Assembly: GCF_900172265.1 (NCBI RefSeq)
Contig: NZ_FWFK01000006.1
Coordinates: forward strand, 124,001-188,000
Reading direction: 5' to 3'
Origin: Roseivivax jejudonensis
GTDB lineage: Bacteria; Pseudomonadota; Alphaproteobacteria; Rhodobacterales; Rhodobacteraceae
DNA length: 64,000 nucleotides
Shown here: positions 32,555 to 42,565 of the stretch, piece after piece
How the letters are laid out: every line of letters starts with the position of its first letter
How positions within the stretch are numbered: the first letter of the stretch is position 1
Program-made: the position numbers and the translations under genes
Notes under the pieces: model-generated
Told to the model about the DNA's origin: nothing
Database searches by the model: none
The model's input: the letters and a program-made list of their open reading frames with translations, nothing else

Positions 32555-33307
32555 GTGACGACGACACGGTTTGCGCAGCTGGTCATTGATACGGCCGACA
32601 TCCTCGCGAGCGCGGGGCCGGGCGAGGATCGCTGGTGGGCGATCAACCATGTCGCGCAGCTGATCGGCGCGAACGCGGTCAATGCCGGCGCCTTCCAGCG
32701 CAGCACGAAGGAGATCGCGTGGATCCGCAGCTCGATGGATCCGCTGTGGCTCGAGGAATACGAGCAGGCGGAGTTCTTCGAGGTCGATCCGCTGCTGCAT
32801 GCGGCGATGACGGGCAACGCGCCGCCCTATTACGCGATGGCCGATCACGAACGGAGCGGGGCCGTTACCGGAAAACTGCGCGATCTGCACAACGCGATGA
32901 TGGGTTACGGCTACAACTTCATGATCGCGCACACATGGTTCGACGGCGACGCGGGCAAGTGCCTCGCGATGAGCTGCCGCGACGACCCGCAGCACATGTT
33001 CGGCCCGGGCACGGCGCGGGCGTTCTCGGCCGTCTCCGCGATGATGGCGGCGAGCCTCGTCGCGCCGGGGGACGAGCTGCACGAGGGCTGGGCCTACGGG
33101 CTCGGCTGGCAGCGCCTGCTGCCGCAGGAGCGCGACGTGCTGTCCCACATCGCCAACGGGCTGCCGGAATACCTCATCGCCGAGACGATGAAGGTGACCG
33201 AGTTCGAGGTCTGGCGGCTGATCCGCAGCGCGTCGCTGAAGATGAAGGCCGACACCAAGGAACAGGCGCTGGCGCTCGCCATCCGGCGGGGGCAGGTCAC
33301 GCCGTAG
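32555..33307 (+). CDS. LuxR-type regulator with autoinducer-binding domain (LuxR solo)
   Basis: A 250-residue regulator with a GTG start at 32555. The N-terminal domain shows the AHL-binding pattern W65-x3-Y69 and D78-P79. The C-terminal LuxR helix-turn-helix is recognisable: LLPQERDVLSHIANGL, then IAETMKVTEFEVWRLIRSASLKMKA. The recognition helix is less canonical than usual, with EVWRLI in place of the common TVKxHL. No luxI-type synthase is nearby. It probably senses an acyl-homoserine lactone or another signal and could control the TRAP operon or the distant exoprotein, but no target is evident. Confidence 0.85.
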   Translation: MTTTRFAQLVIDTADILASAGPGEDRWWAINHVAQLIGANAVNAGAFQRSTKEIAWIRSSMDPLWLEEYEQAEFFEVDPLLHAAMTGNAPPYYAMADHERSGAVTGKLRDLHNAMMGYGYNFMIAHTWFDGDAGKCLAMSCRDDPQHMFGPGTARAFSAVSAMMAASLVAPGDELHEGWAYGLGWQRLLPQERDVLSHIANGLPEYLIAETMKVTEFEVWRLIRSASLKMKADTKEQALALAIRRGQVTP

Positions 33308-33311
33308 CGTC

Positions 33312-34232
33312 CTAGCCGTCGGCGGCCATCGCGTCGCTCAGGAAGATCAGCACGTCGCCGATGACCGCGCGGATGAAGGCCGGGTCGTGCCCGCCCTCGA
33401 TCACCCGCAGTTCCGGGTCGCGCCCGATCCGGCGCAGGTCGAGATACATCTCGAGCGTGCCGTCGTGAAACTCGAAATAGTCCTCGTCGCCGACCGCCAG
33501 CATCACCGCCGGCGGGGCGGGGAGGTCGGCCAGCGCCGCGACCTCGGCGAAGGGCGACTGCGCCTGCAGGACGTCCGGGTCGAATTGCCGGCCGGTGGTG
33601 TTCGGGAACCACGCCGCGCGCTGCTCGGCGGACAGCCGGTTGGTCGGCGCGCCGCGCTCGGACACGCCGCCGGGTTTCCAGATCGCGGGGGCGAGGGCGC
33701 CGACGGCCGCGAAGGTGTCGGGGTGCCGGAAGGCGAGGCGCAGCGCCCCGTGCCCGCCCATCGAATACCCGGCGATGGCGCGCTGCCCCTCGCCCCGGGT
33801 CGAGAACTCCGTATCCACGTGCGCCAGCAGGTCCCGCGCGATCGCGGTTTCGTAGTCGCCGGGTCCGTCGTAGCGCGCGCTGTCCACGTACCAGCTTCGC
33901 CCGGCGTTCGGCATCACGATGAGGGTCGGCGGCATGTCTCCGGCCGCGATCAGCCTGTCGGCGATCTCCTCGATCCCGACGGCGCCGATCCATTCGCGCG
34001 CGCTGGCCCCCAGTCCGTGCAGCAGGACGATCACCGGCAGCGGGCCGGCCGCGTCGCTGCCGGGCGGGACGTACACGCTGTAGTCGAGCCCGCCGGCGAT
34101 GCCCGGGCTCGGCGCGGTCCGGTCGGTCAGGATGTCCGCCGCCGCCGGATGCGGAAGGAGGCAGGACAGGGCGAGGACCAGCGCGCAGGCGGCGCGGCGG
34201 GCGAACGGGCGAAACAGCGAGGCGAGCGGCAC
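33312..34232 (-). CDS. Secreted alpha/beta-hydrolase esterase
   Basis: A 306-residue protein. GTG at 34232 is chosen because GGAGG sits 5 bases upstream and it places a signal peptide (FARRAACALVLALSCLLPHPAAA) at the N-terminus; an in-frame ATG at 34331 would add 33 residues without these features. The nucleophile elbow is GYSMGG with Ser at about 157, the acid lies in VGDEDYF and the His in EGGHDPAF. It resembles the esterase D/antigen-85-like family. It follows the ABC transporter by 91 bp and may release peptide or ester substrates in the periplasm. Confidence 0.8.
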   Translation of the reverse strand: MPLASLFRPFARRAACALVLALSCLLPHPAAADILTDRTAPSPGIAGGLDYSVYVPPGSDAAGPLPVIVLLHGLGASAREWIGAVGIEEIADRLIAAGDMPPTLIVMPNAGRSWYVDSARYDGPGDYETAIARDLLAHVDTEFSTRGEGQRAIAGYSMGGHGALRLAFRHPDTFAAVGALAPAIWKPGGVSERGAPTNRLSAEQRAAWFPNTTGRQFDPDVLQAQSPFAEVAALADLPAPPAVMLAVGDEDYFEFHDGTLEMYLDLRRIGRDPELRVIEGGHDPAFIRAVIGDVLIFLSDAMAADG

Positions 34233-34323
34233 ACGGACCTCCGGGGCGACGGTGCGGGCGGGCACCCGCCCTGTCGGCATGACCCGGGCCCGACCGGCGC
34301 GGAGCCGCGCGAAGAGACGGTGT

Positions 34324-36026
<1,703 letters not shown>

Positions 36027-36027
<1 letters not shown>

Positions 36028-36992
36028 CAGCGCAGCCTCGGGTTCAGCGCGTCGCGCAGCCAGTCGCCCAGCAGGTTCACGGAAAGCGCGAGCGCAAGGA
36101 GCGTGCAGGCGGGAAAGAACAGGATCCACCACTCGCCCGAGAACAGGAAGCCCTGACCGATGCGGATGAGCGTGCCGAGCGACGGTTCGGTCGGCGGCGC
36201 GCCGACGCCGAGAAAACTCAGCGTCGCCTCGGCGATGATCGCCAGCGCCAGCGAGATCGTGGCGATCACGAGAACCGGCGACAGCACGTTCGGCAGGATG
36301 TGTCGGACCATGATCGCCACCGGCGAGCGGCCGATCAGCCGCGCGGCCTGCACGTATTCCTTGTTCTTCTCCACCAGCGTGGCGCCGCGGACGACCCGGG
36401 CGAACTGCACCCAGTCCGACAGGCCGATGGCGAGTATCAGCGTCCAGATCGCCACCTGGTCGCGGTATTCGACCGGGGTGATGCCCTTGGCCACGCCGAA
36501 GATCAGCATCGCCACGAGGATCGCCGGGAACGTCAGCTGCACGTCGGCGATGCGCATGATGATCGTTTCGGTCCAGCCGCCGACATAGGCCGCGATCAGC
36601 CCGAGCGACACGCCGAGACTAAGCGCGAACAGCACCGCCGCGACGCCCACGAAGAGCGAGATCCTGAGCCCGAAGAGGATCGTGGACAGGACGTCGCGGC
36701 CCTGGTCGTCGCTGCCCAGAAGGAAGGTGTCGCCGGTGATGGCGTTGGTCTGACCCGGCGGTGTGAACCCGTTCATCAGGTTCAGTGTCGCGGGGTTGAA
36801 CGGATCGTAGGGCGCGATCCACGGCGCCAGCACGGCGCCCAGAACGAGCACCAGCGTCACGAAGGCCGACACGAGCGCCACGGGCGAGTGACGGAACGCG
36901 TAGGCGAGGTCGCTGTCCCACGCGCGGTAGAGCCGGCCGGGTGGCCGCGGCGGCGCGCCGGCGGCCGGATCTGTCTCTGGACGGTCGGTCAT
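36027..36992 (-). CDS. ABC transporter permease, DppC type
   Basis: A 321-residue membrane protein. The start at 36992 gives a proline-rich cytoplasmic N-terminus, then HSPVALVSAFVTLVLVLGAVLAP, and the EAA loop region EYVQAARLIGRSPVAIMVRHILPN. It overlaps the dppB-type gene by four bases and the ATPase gene by one. Confidence 0.9.
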
Positions 36993-37966
36993 GCGGCCTT
37001 TCCTTCCGCCCGGAGGCGCGGATCGATGGCGACGTAGAGCAGATCGACGACCAGGTTGATGCCCACGAACATGACCGAGATCAGCATGAGGTACGCGGCC
37101 ATGACGGGGATGTCGACGAACTGGATCGCGTTGATGAAGAGAAGCCCGACACCGGGCCATTGAAATACCGTCTCGGTGATGATCGCGAAGGCGATGATCG
37201 AGCCGAGCTGGAGCCCGGTCACGGTGATGACCGGCACCAGCGTGTTCTTGAGCGCGTGACGGAAATGCACCGTCCGGTCGCGCAGCCCGCGGGCCCGGGC
37301 GAAGCGGATGTAGTCGGTGCGCAGCACCTCCAGCATCTCGGAGCGCACGAGCCGCATGATCAGCGTCATCTGGTAGAGCCCGAGCGTGATCGCCGGCAGG
37401 ATCAGCGCCGACAGCCCCGAGCTGGTCAGGAACCCGGTGGGCCAGCCGCTCACCCATGTCACCTCGCCGCGGCCGTAGCTCGGCAGCCAGCCGAGCTCGA
37501 CCGAGAACACGTAGATCAGCAGGATGCCGATCAGGAACGTGGGCAGCGACACGCCGATCAGGCTCAGCGTCATGATGACGTTGGCCGCGGTGCCGCGCCG
37601 CCGGATCGCGGTGAAGATGCCGAGCACGATCCCGAAGCCGAGCGCGAAGACCCCCGACACCGCCGCCAGCTCCAGCGTCGCGGGCAGGCGTTCGGCGATG
37701 ATCTCGCCCACCGGGCGGCCCTGCCGGTAGGAGATGCCGAAATCGCCCTGCACCGCGCGCCCGAGGAAATCCCAGTACTGGACGAAGAAGGGGTCGTTGA
37801 GGCCGAGATTCTCGCGCAGCCGTTCGATGTCGGCCACCGTGCGCTCCTGCCCCAGCATGGTGTCGACCGGGTCGCCCACGTAACGGAACATCGCGAACGC
37901 CACGAGGCCCGTGACCAGAAGCACGAGCACCGATTGCAGGACGCGGCGCAGGATGAAGCTCAGCAT
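36989..37966 (-). CDS. ABC transporter permease, DppB type
   Basis: A 325-residue membrane protein with the DppB/OppB layout: N-terminal MLSFILRRVLQSVLVLLV, six hydrophobic segments, and the EAA motif YIRFARARGLRDRTVHFRHA. It lies 20 bp past the second solute-binding protein and is coupled to the DppC-type permease. Confidence 0.9.
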   Translation of the reverse strand: MLSFILRRVLQSVLVLLVTGLVAFAMFRYVGDPVDTMLGQERTVADIERLRENLGLNDPFFVQYWDFLGRAVQGDFGISYRQGRPVGEIIAERLPATLELAAVSGVFALGFGIVLGIFTAIRRRGTAANVIMTLSLIGVSLPTFLIGILLIYVFSVELGWLPSYGRGEVTWVSGWPTGFLTSSGLSALILPAITLGLYQMTLIMRLVRSEMLEVLRTDYIRFARARGLRDRTVHFRHALKNTLVPVITVTGLQLGSIIAFAIITETVFQWPGVGLLFINAIQFVDIPVMAAYLMLISVMFVGINLVVDLLYVAIDPRLRAEGKAA

Positions 37967-37985
37967 GGCGTCGCGCTCCGGGCCG

Positions 37986-39539
37986 TCACTCCACCGTGAC
38001 CCAGCGCAGGATGAAGAAATCGTCGGGCCGCTGCGTCAGGCTGACGTTCTCCTGCACGCCCCAGAGAAGCGGCTGGATATAGAGCGGCACGTAGACGGCA
38101 TCCTCCTGGATGATGCGGGCGGTCTCGTCGAGCATGGCCTGGCGCGCCTCGGGATCGAGCTCGGACTGGATCTGCGGCAGAAGCTCGTCGATCCGATCGT
38201 TCGAGTATCCGCCGAAGTTCCACGTCCCCAGCCGCTCGCCCGCGGTATGCACGAGAAAGCGCAGCGGGTGCTCGGCGTCGAAGGTGCCGGGCGACCAGCC
38301 CAGAAGATACATGTCGAAGTTGCCCGCCCGCAGCTCGGGCCAGTAATTCTGCACCGGCATCGCGTTCAGCTGCGCCTCGAGCCCGACCTGCGCCAGCATC
38401 GACACGACCGCCTGGCAGACGCTTTCGTCGTTCAGGTAGCGGTCGTTGGTGCAGGAAAAGCCGAATCCGAACCCATCGGGATAGCCGGCCTCGGCCAGAA
38501 GCTCGCGCGCGCGCTCGGGGTCGTATTCGGGGCGCTCGGAATTGGCCTCCGAATAGCCCGACATGCCGTGGCCGACGAGCTGGCTCGCCGGTTCGGCGGA
38601 GCCACGCATGATGGTCTGCAGGATCGCGGGCACGTTCACCGCGTGCGCCACCGCCCGTCGCACCAGCGGGTCGGAGAACGGGTTGTCCGCCCCCTGGTCG
38701 GCGCCGCCGGTGAGCGTGTCGTGGTCGTGCGCGAAGCCCAGCATGATGACCCGCGCCTCGATCCCGCGGATCACCTCGACGCCGTCGGCCTCGTCGAGCC
38801 GCGCCGCGTCCTGCACCGGCACCGGGTTGATCATGTCGACCTCGCCCGACAGCAACGCCGCCACCGCGGTGGCGGAGTTCTGGATCGGCGTGAACTCGGC
38901 GCGGGTGACGTTGTGCTCGGGCTCGCCCCACCAGCCTTCGAACGGCACCAGCACCGTGGACAGGCCCGGCTGGCGTTCTTCGAGCCTGAAGGCGGCGGTG
39001 CCGTTGGCCTGCAGCGTCGCGGCGTTCTCCTCGTCGCGGGCGGGCCGTTCGGCACCGTTCTCCGCGGCCCAGCCGCTGTCCATCATCATCCAGTTGGCGA
39101 TGCTGTCGGGAAAGAGCGGCTGCGGCGAGGTGGTCATGATGTCGACGGTGTAGTCGTCGACCGCGACGACCTCGGAGACCGGGGCGAACCAGCTCGATAC
39201 GTCGGATTGCTCGGACGACGCGCGCTCGTAGGAAAAGACCACGTCCTCGGCCGTGAAGTCCGCGCCGTCGTGGAAGGTCACGTCTTCGCGCAGGGTGAAG
39301 CGCCAGCCCGCGCCGTCGTCGATCGGCTCCCACGCGGTGGCGAGCGCGGGCTCGATGCTCATGTCCTTGCCGCGGCGGACGAGCCCCTCGTAGACGTTGT
39401 TGAGAAAGCCCAGCACGGGAGTCGAGCTGACCGCGTGCGGGTCCATCGTCTGCGGATCGGTGGTCGAGGCCCAGCGGAACTCCTCGGCCGAAGCGGGCAG
39501 GGCGAGGAGCGCGGCGGCGGCACAAAGCGTCAGGCGCAT
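37986..39539 (-). CDS. Family-5 solute-binding protein (ABC, peptide/nickel type), copy 2
   Basis: A 517-residue periplasmic protein. The ATG at 39539 is followed by a signal peptide ending ASA-EEF. Family motifs include FRWASTTDPQTMDPHA, then FTLREDVTFHDG. It is a clear paralogue of the adjacent copy 1: both share DGF, NDRY(L/V)NDE, CQA and MLAQ(V/I)G in the same order. It is directly upstream of the permeases, so it is probably the principal ligand binder. The ligand (peptide, sugar, opine or nickel complex) cannot be told from reading. Confidence 0.9.
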   Translation of the reverse strand: MRLTLCAAAALLALPASAEEFRWASTTDPQTMDPHAVSSTPVLGFLNNVYEGLVRRGKDMSIEPALATAWEPIDDGAGWRFTLREDVTFHDGADFTAEDVVFSYERASSEQSDVSSWFAPVSEVVAVDDYTVDIMTTSPQPLFPDSIANWMMMDSGWAAENGAERPARDEENAATLQANGTAAFRLEERQPGLSTVLVPFEGWWGEPEHNVTRAEFTPIQNSATAVAALLSGEVDMINPVPVQDAARLDEADGVEVIRGIEARVIMLGFAHDHDTLTGGADQGADNPFSDPLVRRAVAHAVNVPAILQTIMRGSAEPASQLVGHGMSGYSEANSERPEYDPERARELLAEAGYPDGFGFGFSCTNDRYLNDESVCQAVVSMLAQVGLEAQLNAMPVQNYWPELRAGNFDMYLLGWSPGTFDAEHPLRFLVHTAGERLGTWNFGGYSNDRIDELLPQIQSELDPEARQAMLDETARIIQEDAVYVPLYIQPLLWGVQENVSLTQRPDDFFILRWVTVE

Positions 39540-39568
39540 GGTCTGTCGTCCTTTCGGGTCCAGCGAAA

Positions 39569-39588
39569 ACGGCCCCCGCGGGGGCCGT
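39569..39588 (-). terminator. Terminator/attenuator between the two solute-binding genes
   Basis: A perfect 20-bp palindrome with 9-bp arms (ACGGCCCCC/GGGGGCCGT), which on the minus strand is followed directly by TTTTCG. It lies after the copy 1 stop and before copy 2 and can end or attenuate transcription, making copy 1 more abundant. Confidence 0.7.
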
Positions 39589-39610
39589 CCCTTGATCGGG
39601 TCAGACGGCG

Positions 39611-41203
39611 TCACTCGCCGGCTTCGAAGTACTTGAACTTCACCTGGTCGTCGGCGTCCACGACAGTCTCCCATTCTTCGGAGATGCCCCAGTTCAGGAT
39701 CTGGTGATGGATCGGCAGGTAGATCGTCTCGGCCTGCGCCATCTCCCACAGCGTGGCGATGTCGGCGTCGCGCGCGTCGGTGTCGACGTTCGACGACAGC
39801 GACACGATCATCGCGTCCATCTCCTCGTTCGAGAAGCCGGTGGCGTTCCAGCTGCCGCGATCCTCGCCCTTGGTGTGGAAGAGGAAGTTGAAGATGTACT
39901 CGCTGTCGTAGGTCGGAACGCCCCAGCCCAGCATGTAGAAATCCGTCTCCTCGTTGGCGATGAGCGGGAAGTGCTGCGCGCGCGGGACGGCCGAGAGGTT
40001 CACCGTGATGCCGATCTGCGCGAGCATGCCGACCGCCGCCTGGCAGATCGCCTCGTCGTTGACGTAGCGGTCGTTCGGGCAATCGAGCTGGATGGTGAAG
40101 CCGTCGCCGTAGCCGGCCTCTTCCATCAGCGCGTTCGCCGCCTCGACGTCGTATTCGGGGTATTCGTCGAGCGCCTCGGTCCAGCCGTTGACCGGCGGGG
40201 GCATGATGACGCCGGTCGGCTCGGACTGGCCGCGCATCACGACCTGCTGGATGGCCTCGCGGTTGAGCGCGATGTTCATCGCCTCGCGCACGGCCGGCTC
40301 GGCCAGCGGGTTCGCGCCGTCGACGTTGTCGCTCGACAGGTCGTCGGCGCCGACGTTCAGCCCGAAGAAGATGGTCCGGTTCTGCGGCGCGGTGATGACC
40401 TCGAGCCCGTCGGCCTCCTGCACACGATCGAGATCCTGCACCGGCACGTCCTGGATGAAGCCGACCTCGCCCGACAGGAGCGCCGCGACGCGCGTCGCGG
40501 GGTTCTGGATCGGGGTGAAGATGATTTCGGACACCGCGAGCGGAAACTCGTCGACGCCCCAGTAATCGGGGTTCGCGGCGAGCACGGTGCGCACGTCGGC
40601 CTCGCGGCTCTCGAGCGTGTAGGGCCCGGTGCCGTTCACGTTGCGCGCGGAGTAGGTGTCTTCGCCCGCCGCGTAGTCCTGCACCTCGGTCGCATCGTTC
40701 TCGGTCGCCCAGCCCTCGTCCATCATCATGATGTTGGTGAGGTTGTTGGGCAGGAGCGGGTTCGGCCCGTCGGTCACCACCTCGACGGTGTTGGGGCCGT
40801 CGGCGCGCACCTCGGTCACACCCGACAGAAGCTCCTTGAAGTTCGAGCTCTCGGACAGGGCGCGGTTCAGCGAGAACACCACATCGGCGCTGTCGAAGGT
40901 TTCGCCGCCGTGGAAGGTCACGCCCTCGCGCAGATTGAAGACCCACACGTTCGGATCGTCCTCGGACGGCGCCCAGTCGGTGGCGAGCGCCGGCTCCATC
41001 TCGCCTTGCATGTTGCGGATCACCAGCGGCTCGTAGACCTGCTGCATCAGCGTCGTGGTCGGCCCCTCGTTCTGGGCATGGGGATCGAGCGTCAGCGCCT
41101 CGGCGGCGCGGGCCCAACGCAGCGTTTCGGCCGAGGCCGGCAGCGCGCACAGCGCGGTCGCGGCCAAGAGCGCCCCGGCGCGGGCGGGATAGCGGTAGTT
41201 CAT
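39611..41203 (-). CDS. Family-5 solute-binding protein (ABC, peptide/nickel type), copy 1
   Basis: A 530-residue periplasmic protein. The start at 41203 has AGGGAG upstream and a signal peptide ending ASAETL. Motifs include LRWARAAEALTLDPHAQ and FNLREGVTFHGG. It is a tandem paralogue of copy 2 and is separated from it by a terminator-like hairpin, which suggests that it is expressed strongly on its own. The ligand is unknown. Confidence 0.9.
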   Translation of the reverse strand: MNYRYPARAGALLAATALCALPASAETLRWARAAEALTLDPHAQNEGPTTTLMQQVYEPLVIRNMQGEMEPALATDWAPSEDDPNVWVFNLREGVTFHGGETFDSADVVFSLNRALSESSNFKELLSGVTEVRADGPNTVEVVTDGPNPLLPNNLTNIMMMDEGWATENDATEVQDYAAGEDTYSARNVNGTGPYTLESREADVRTVLAANPDYWGVDEFPLAVSEIIFTPIQNPATRVAALLSGEVGFIQDVPVQDLDRVQEADGLEVITAPQNRTIFFGLNVGADDLSSDNVDGANPLAEPAVREAMNIALNREAIQQVVMRGQSEPTGVIMPPPVNGWTEALDEYPEYDVEAANALMEEAGYGDGFTIQLDCPNDRYVNDEAICQAAVGMLAQIGITVNLSAVPRAQHFPLIANEETDFYMLGWGVPTYDSEYIFNFLFHTKGEDRGSWNATGFSNEEMDAMIVSLSSNVDTDARDADIATLWEMAQAETIYLPIHHQILNWGISEEWETVVDADDQVKFKYFEAGE

Positions 41204-41626
41204 GAACGTCTCCCTGATCTCGGTTTCGTGTCGCGAAACTCTCTCGTGCGGTCGACTATTGGACGATCGGCGTATGATGACAAGGATGCGAGCCCCCGGC
41301 GCGCGCGTGATCCTTGCGCACTTGACGCGGGATACCGCGCCGCCTGCCTGCAATCTGGGCGGTTTCGAGCGGATCGGCGCGGGCGGCGCCGGCCGCTCGA
41401 GGGCTCGGGCCTGCGATCGGCGGGCGGCAGGGCCCGCGCGGCATCGGCAGAGATCCCCCTGCGGCGGGCGTTCGGGTCGATCGATTTCGTTATCCGTGAT
41501 ATCGTTGTGACAACGCATACGATTCGTTTTTCTTTTCCTATCGCCTCAAAGTTGTTTCCTTGGGTCGCCGACCGGTGACTGTCTTCACCGCCCCGGGCGC
41601 GCGGCCTCGCTGCCGGAGATTTTCAG
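41204..41626. other. Divergent intergenic region between ABC operon and exoprotein-associated genes
   Basis: A 423-bp non-coding stretch. It holds a minus-strand promoter candidate (separate entry), a 6-bp dyad GTTTCG-N5-CGAAAC at 41223-41239 in the ABC leader, and a 13-bp dyad CGTTGT-G-ACAACG at 41503-41515 about 110 bp ahead of the gene at 41627. The right part is AT-richer with a T-rich run. No convincing gene is seen. Confidence 0.5.
41255..41283 (-). promoter_or_regulatory. Candidate sigma-70 promoter of the ABC operon
   Basis: On the minus strand TTGTCA (41283-41278) and AATAGT (41260-41255) are 17 bp apart, giving a leader of about 45 bases to the ATG at 41203. The dyad GTTTCG-N5-CGAAAC lies inside the leader. 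Confidence 0.4.
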
Positions 41627-42565
41627 ATGAAACGGATTTCCCTGGCCCTGCTCGGGCCGCTCGTCACGTTCCTCATGTTGCCGCTCGCCGCCCCTGCACA
41701 GACCGGGGCGATCCCGTTCGAGGACGCGGTGGCGCGGGCCAACCTCGTGTTTGTCGGCGAAGTCGCATCGATCGAGTACCGCGAGCCACAGGACGCGCCC
41801 GAGGGCACGGACCTGCCGTTCACCTTCGTCACCTATACTGTCGATCGCGTCCTGCGCGGGGCGTGGGAGGACGCGCGGATCACGCTGCGCTTCGCGGGTG
41901 GCTATTCGCCGTCGAGCGGCCGCGTGAGCCTCAACCCGCTGGCGCCGATGTTCCGCGTCGGAAACCGTGACCTGCTGCTCGTGCGCGGGAACGGCGCGGC
42001 GTTCTGTCCGCTCGTGGGATGCGGGCAGGGGCGGTTCCGGATCGCCGAGGGCGCGGTCTATTCCAGCCTCGGCCTCGCCGTGCGGATCGGATCCGACGGC
42101 CGGACACGCCACGGCCCCGACGCGCTGGGGGACGCGGAGGTGGCGATGGACGTGCCCGCCGCGCCCGAACGCCGCCTGCGGGAGCTGCGCGCGCAACTGG
42201 ACGCGTCCGACCTGACCGAGGCCGAGCGCGATCGGATGGGCGCGATGCTGCGCGTGCTGTCGCGGCCGCAGACGATCGGGGTGGCGCGGCGCGGGGCGCG
42301 GCCATCGCCGCCCGCGGCGCCGCCGGTCTCCGAAGCCGCGTTCCTGCGGCGGGTGCAGACCCTTGCCGATGCCGCGCCGGCGGCGCCCGCCGCCGAGCGC
42401 ACGCTGTCCGCCGACGCGCCGTTCCGCGTGAGCCTGCCGGCCGCGACCGAGGCGCGCCAGCCGCCGAGTCGCCCGTCCGGGCCCGTCGTTCAGCGCGAGC
42501 GCACGCGCGAGCAGGTCCTGCTCGAGCGCAACGGCGGCAATCCCGTCCTGGAGGTGACGCCATGA
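41627..42565 (+). CDS. Secreted protein of unknown function
   Basis: A 312-residue protein with a signal peptide ending near APAQTG. Residues about 28-150 look like a compact beta-rich domain (ANLVFVGEVASIEY, then FTFVTYTVDRVLRG, then DLLLVRGNG) with two Cys in FCPLVGCGQG. The remainder is Ala/Pro/Arg-rich and probably disordered. It overlaps the CARDB gene by four bases. I do not recognise it. The coupling suggests that it assists or binds the CARDB protein. Confidence 0.75.
   Translation: MKRISLALLGPLVTFLMLPLAAPAQTGAIPFEDAVARANLVFVGEVASIEYREPQDAPEGTDLPFTFVTYTVDRVLRGAWEDARITLRFAGGYSPSSGRVSLNPLAPMFRVGNRDLLLVRGNGAAFCPLVGCGQGRFRIAEGAVYSSLGLAVRIGSDGRTRHGPDALGDAEVAMDVPAAPERRLRELRAQLDASDLTEAERDRMGAMLRVLSRPQTIGVARRGARPSPPAAPPVSEAAFLRRVQTLADAAPAAPAAERTLSADAPFRVSLPAATEARQPPSRPSGPVVQRERTREQVLLERNGGNPVLEVTP

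Noticed and set aside
37986-41150. A single 1,054-codon frame covering both solute-binding genes
   Set aside because: Only its last 517 codons (copy 2) make a real protein; copy 1 is encoded in another frame with its own signal peptide, and a hairpin separates them.
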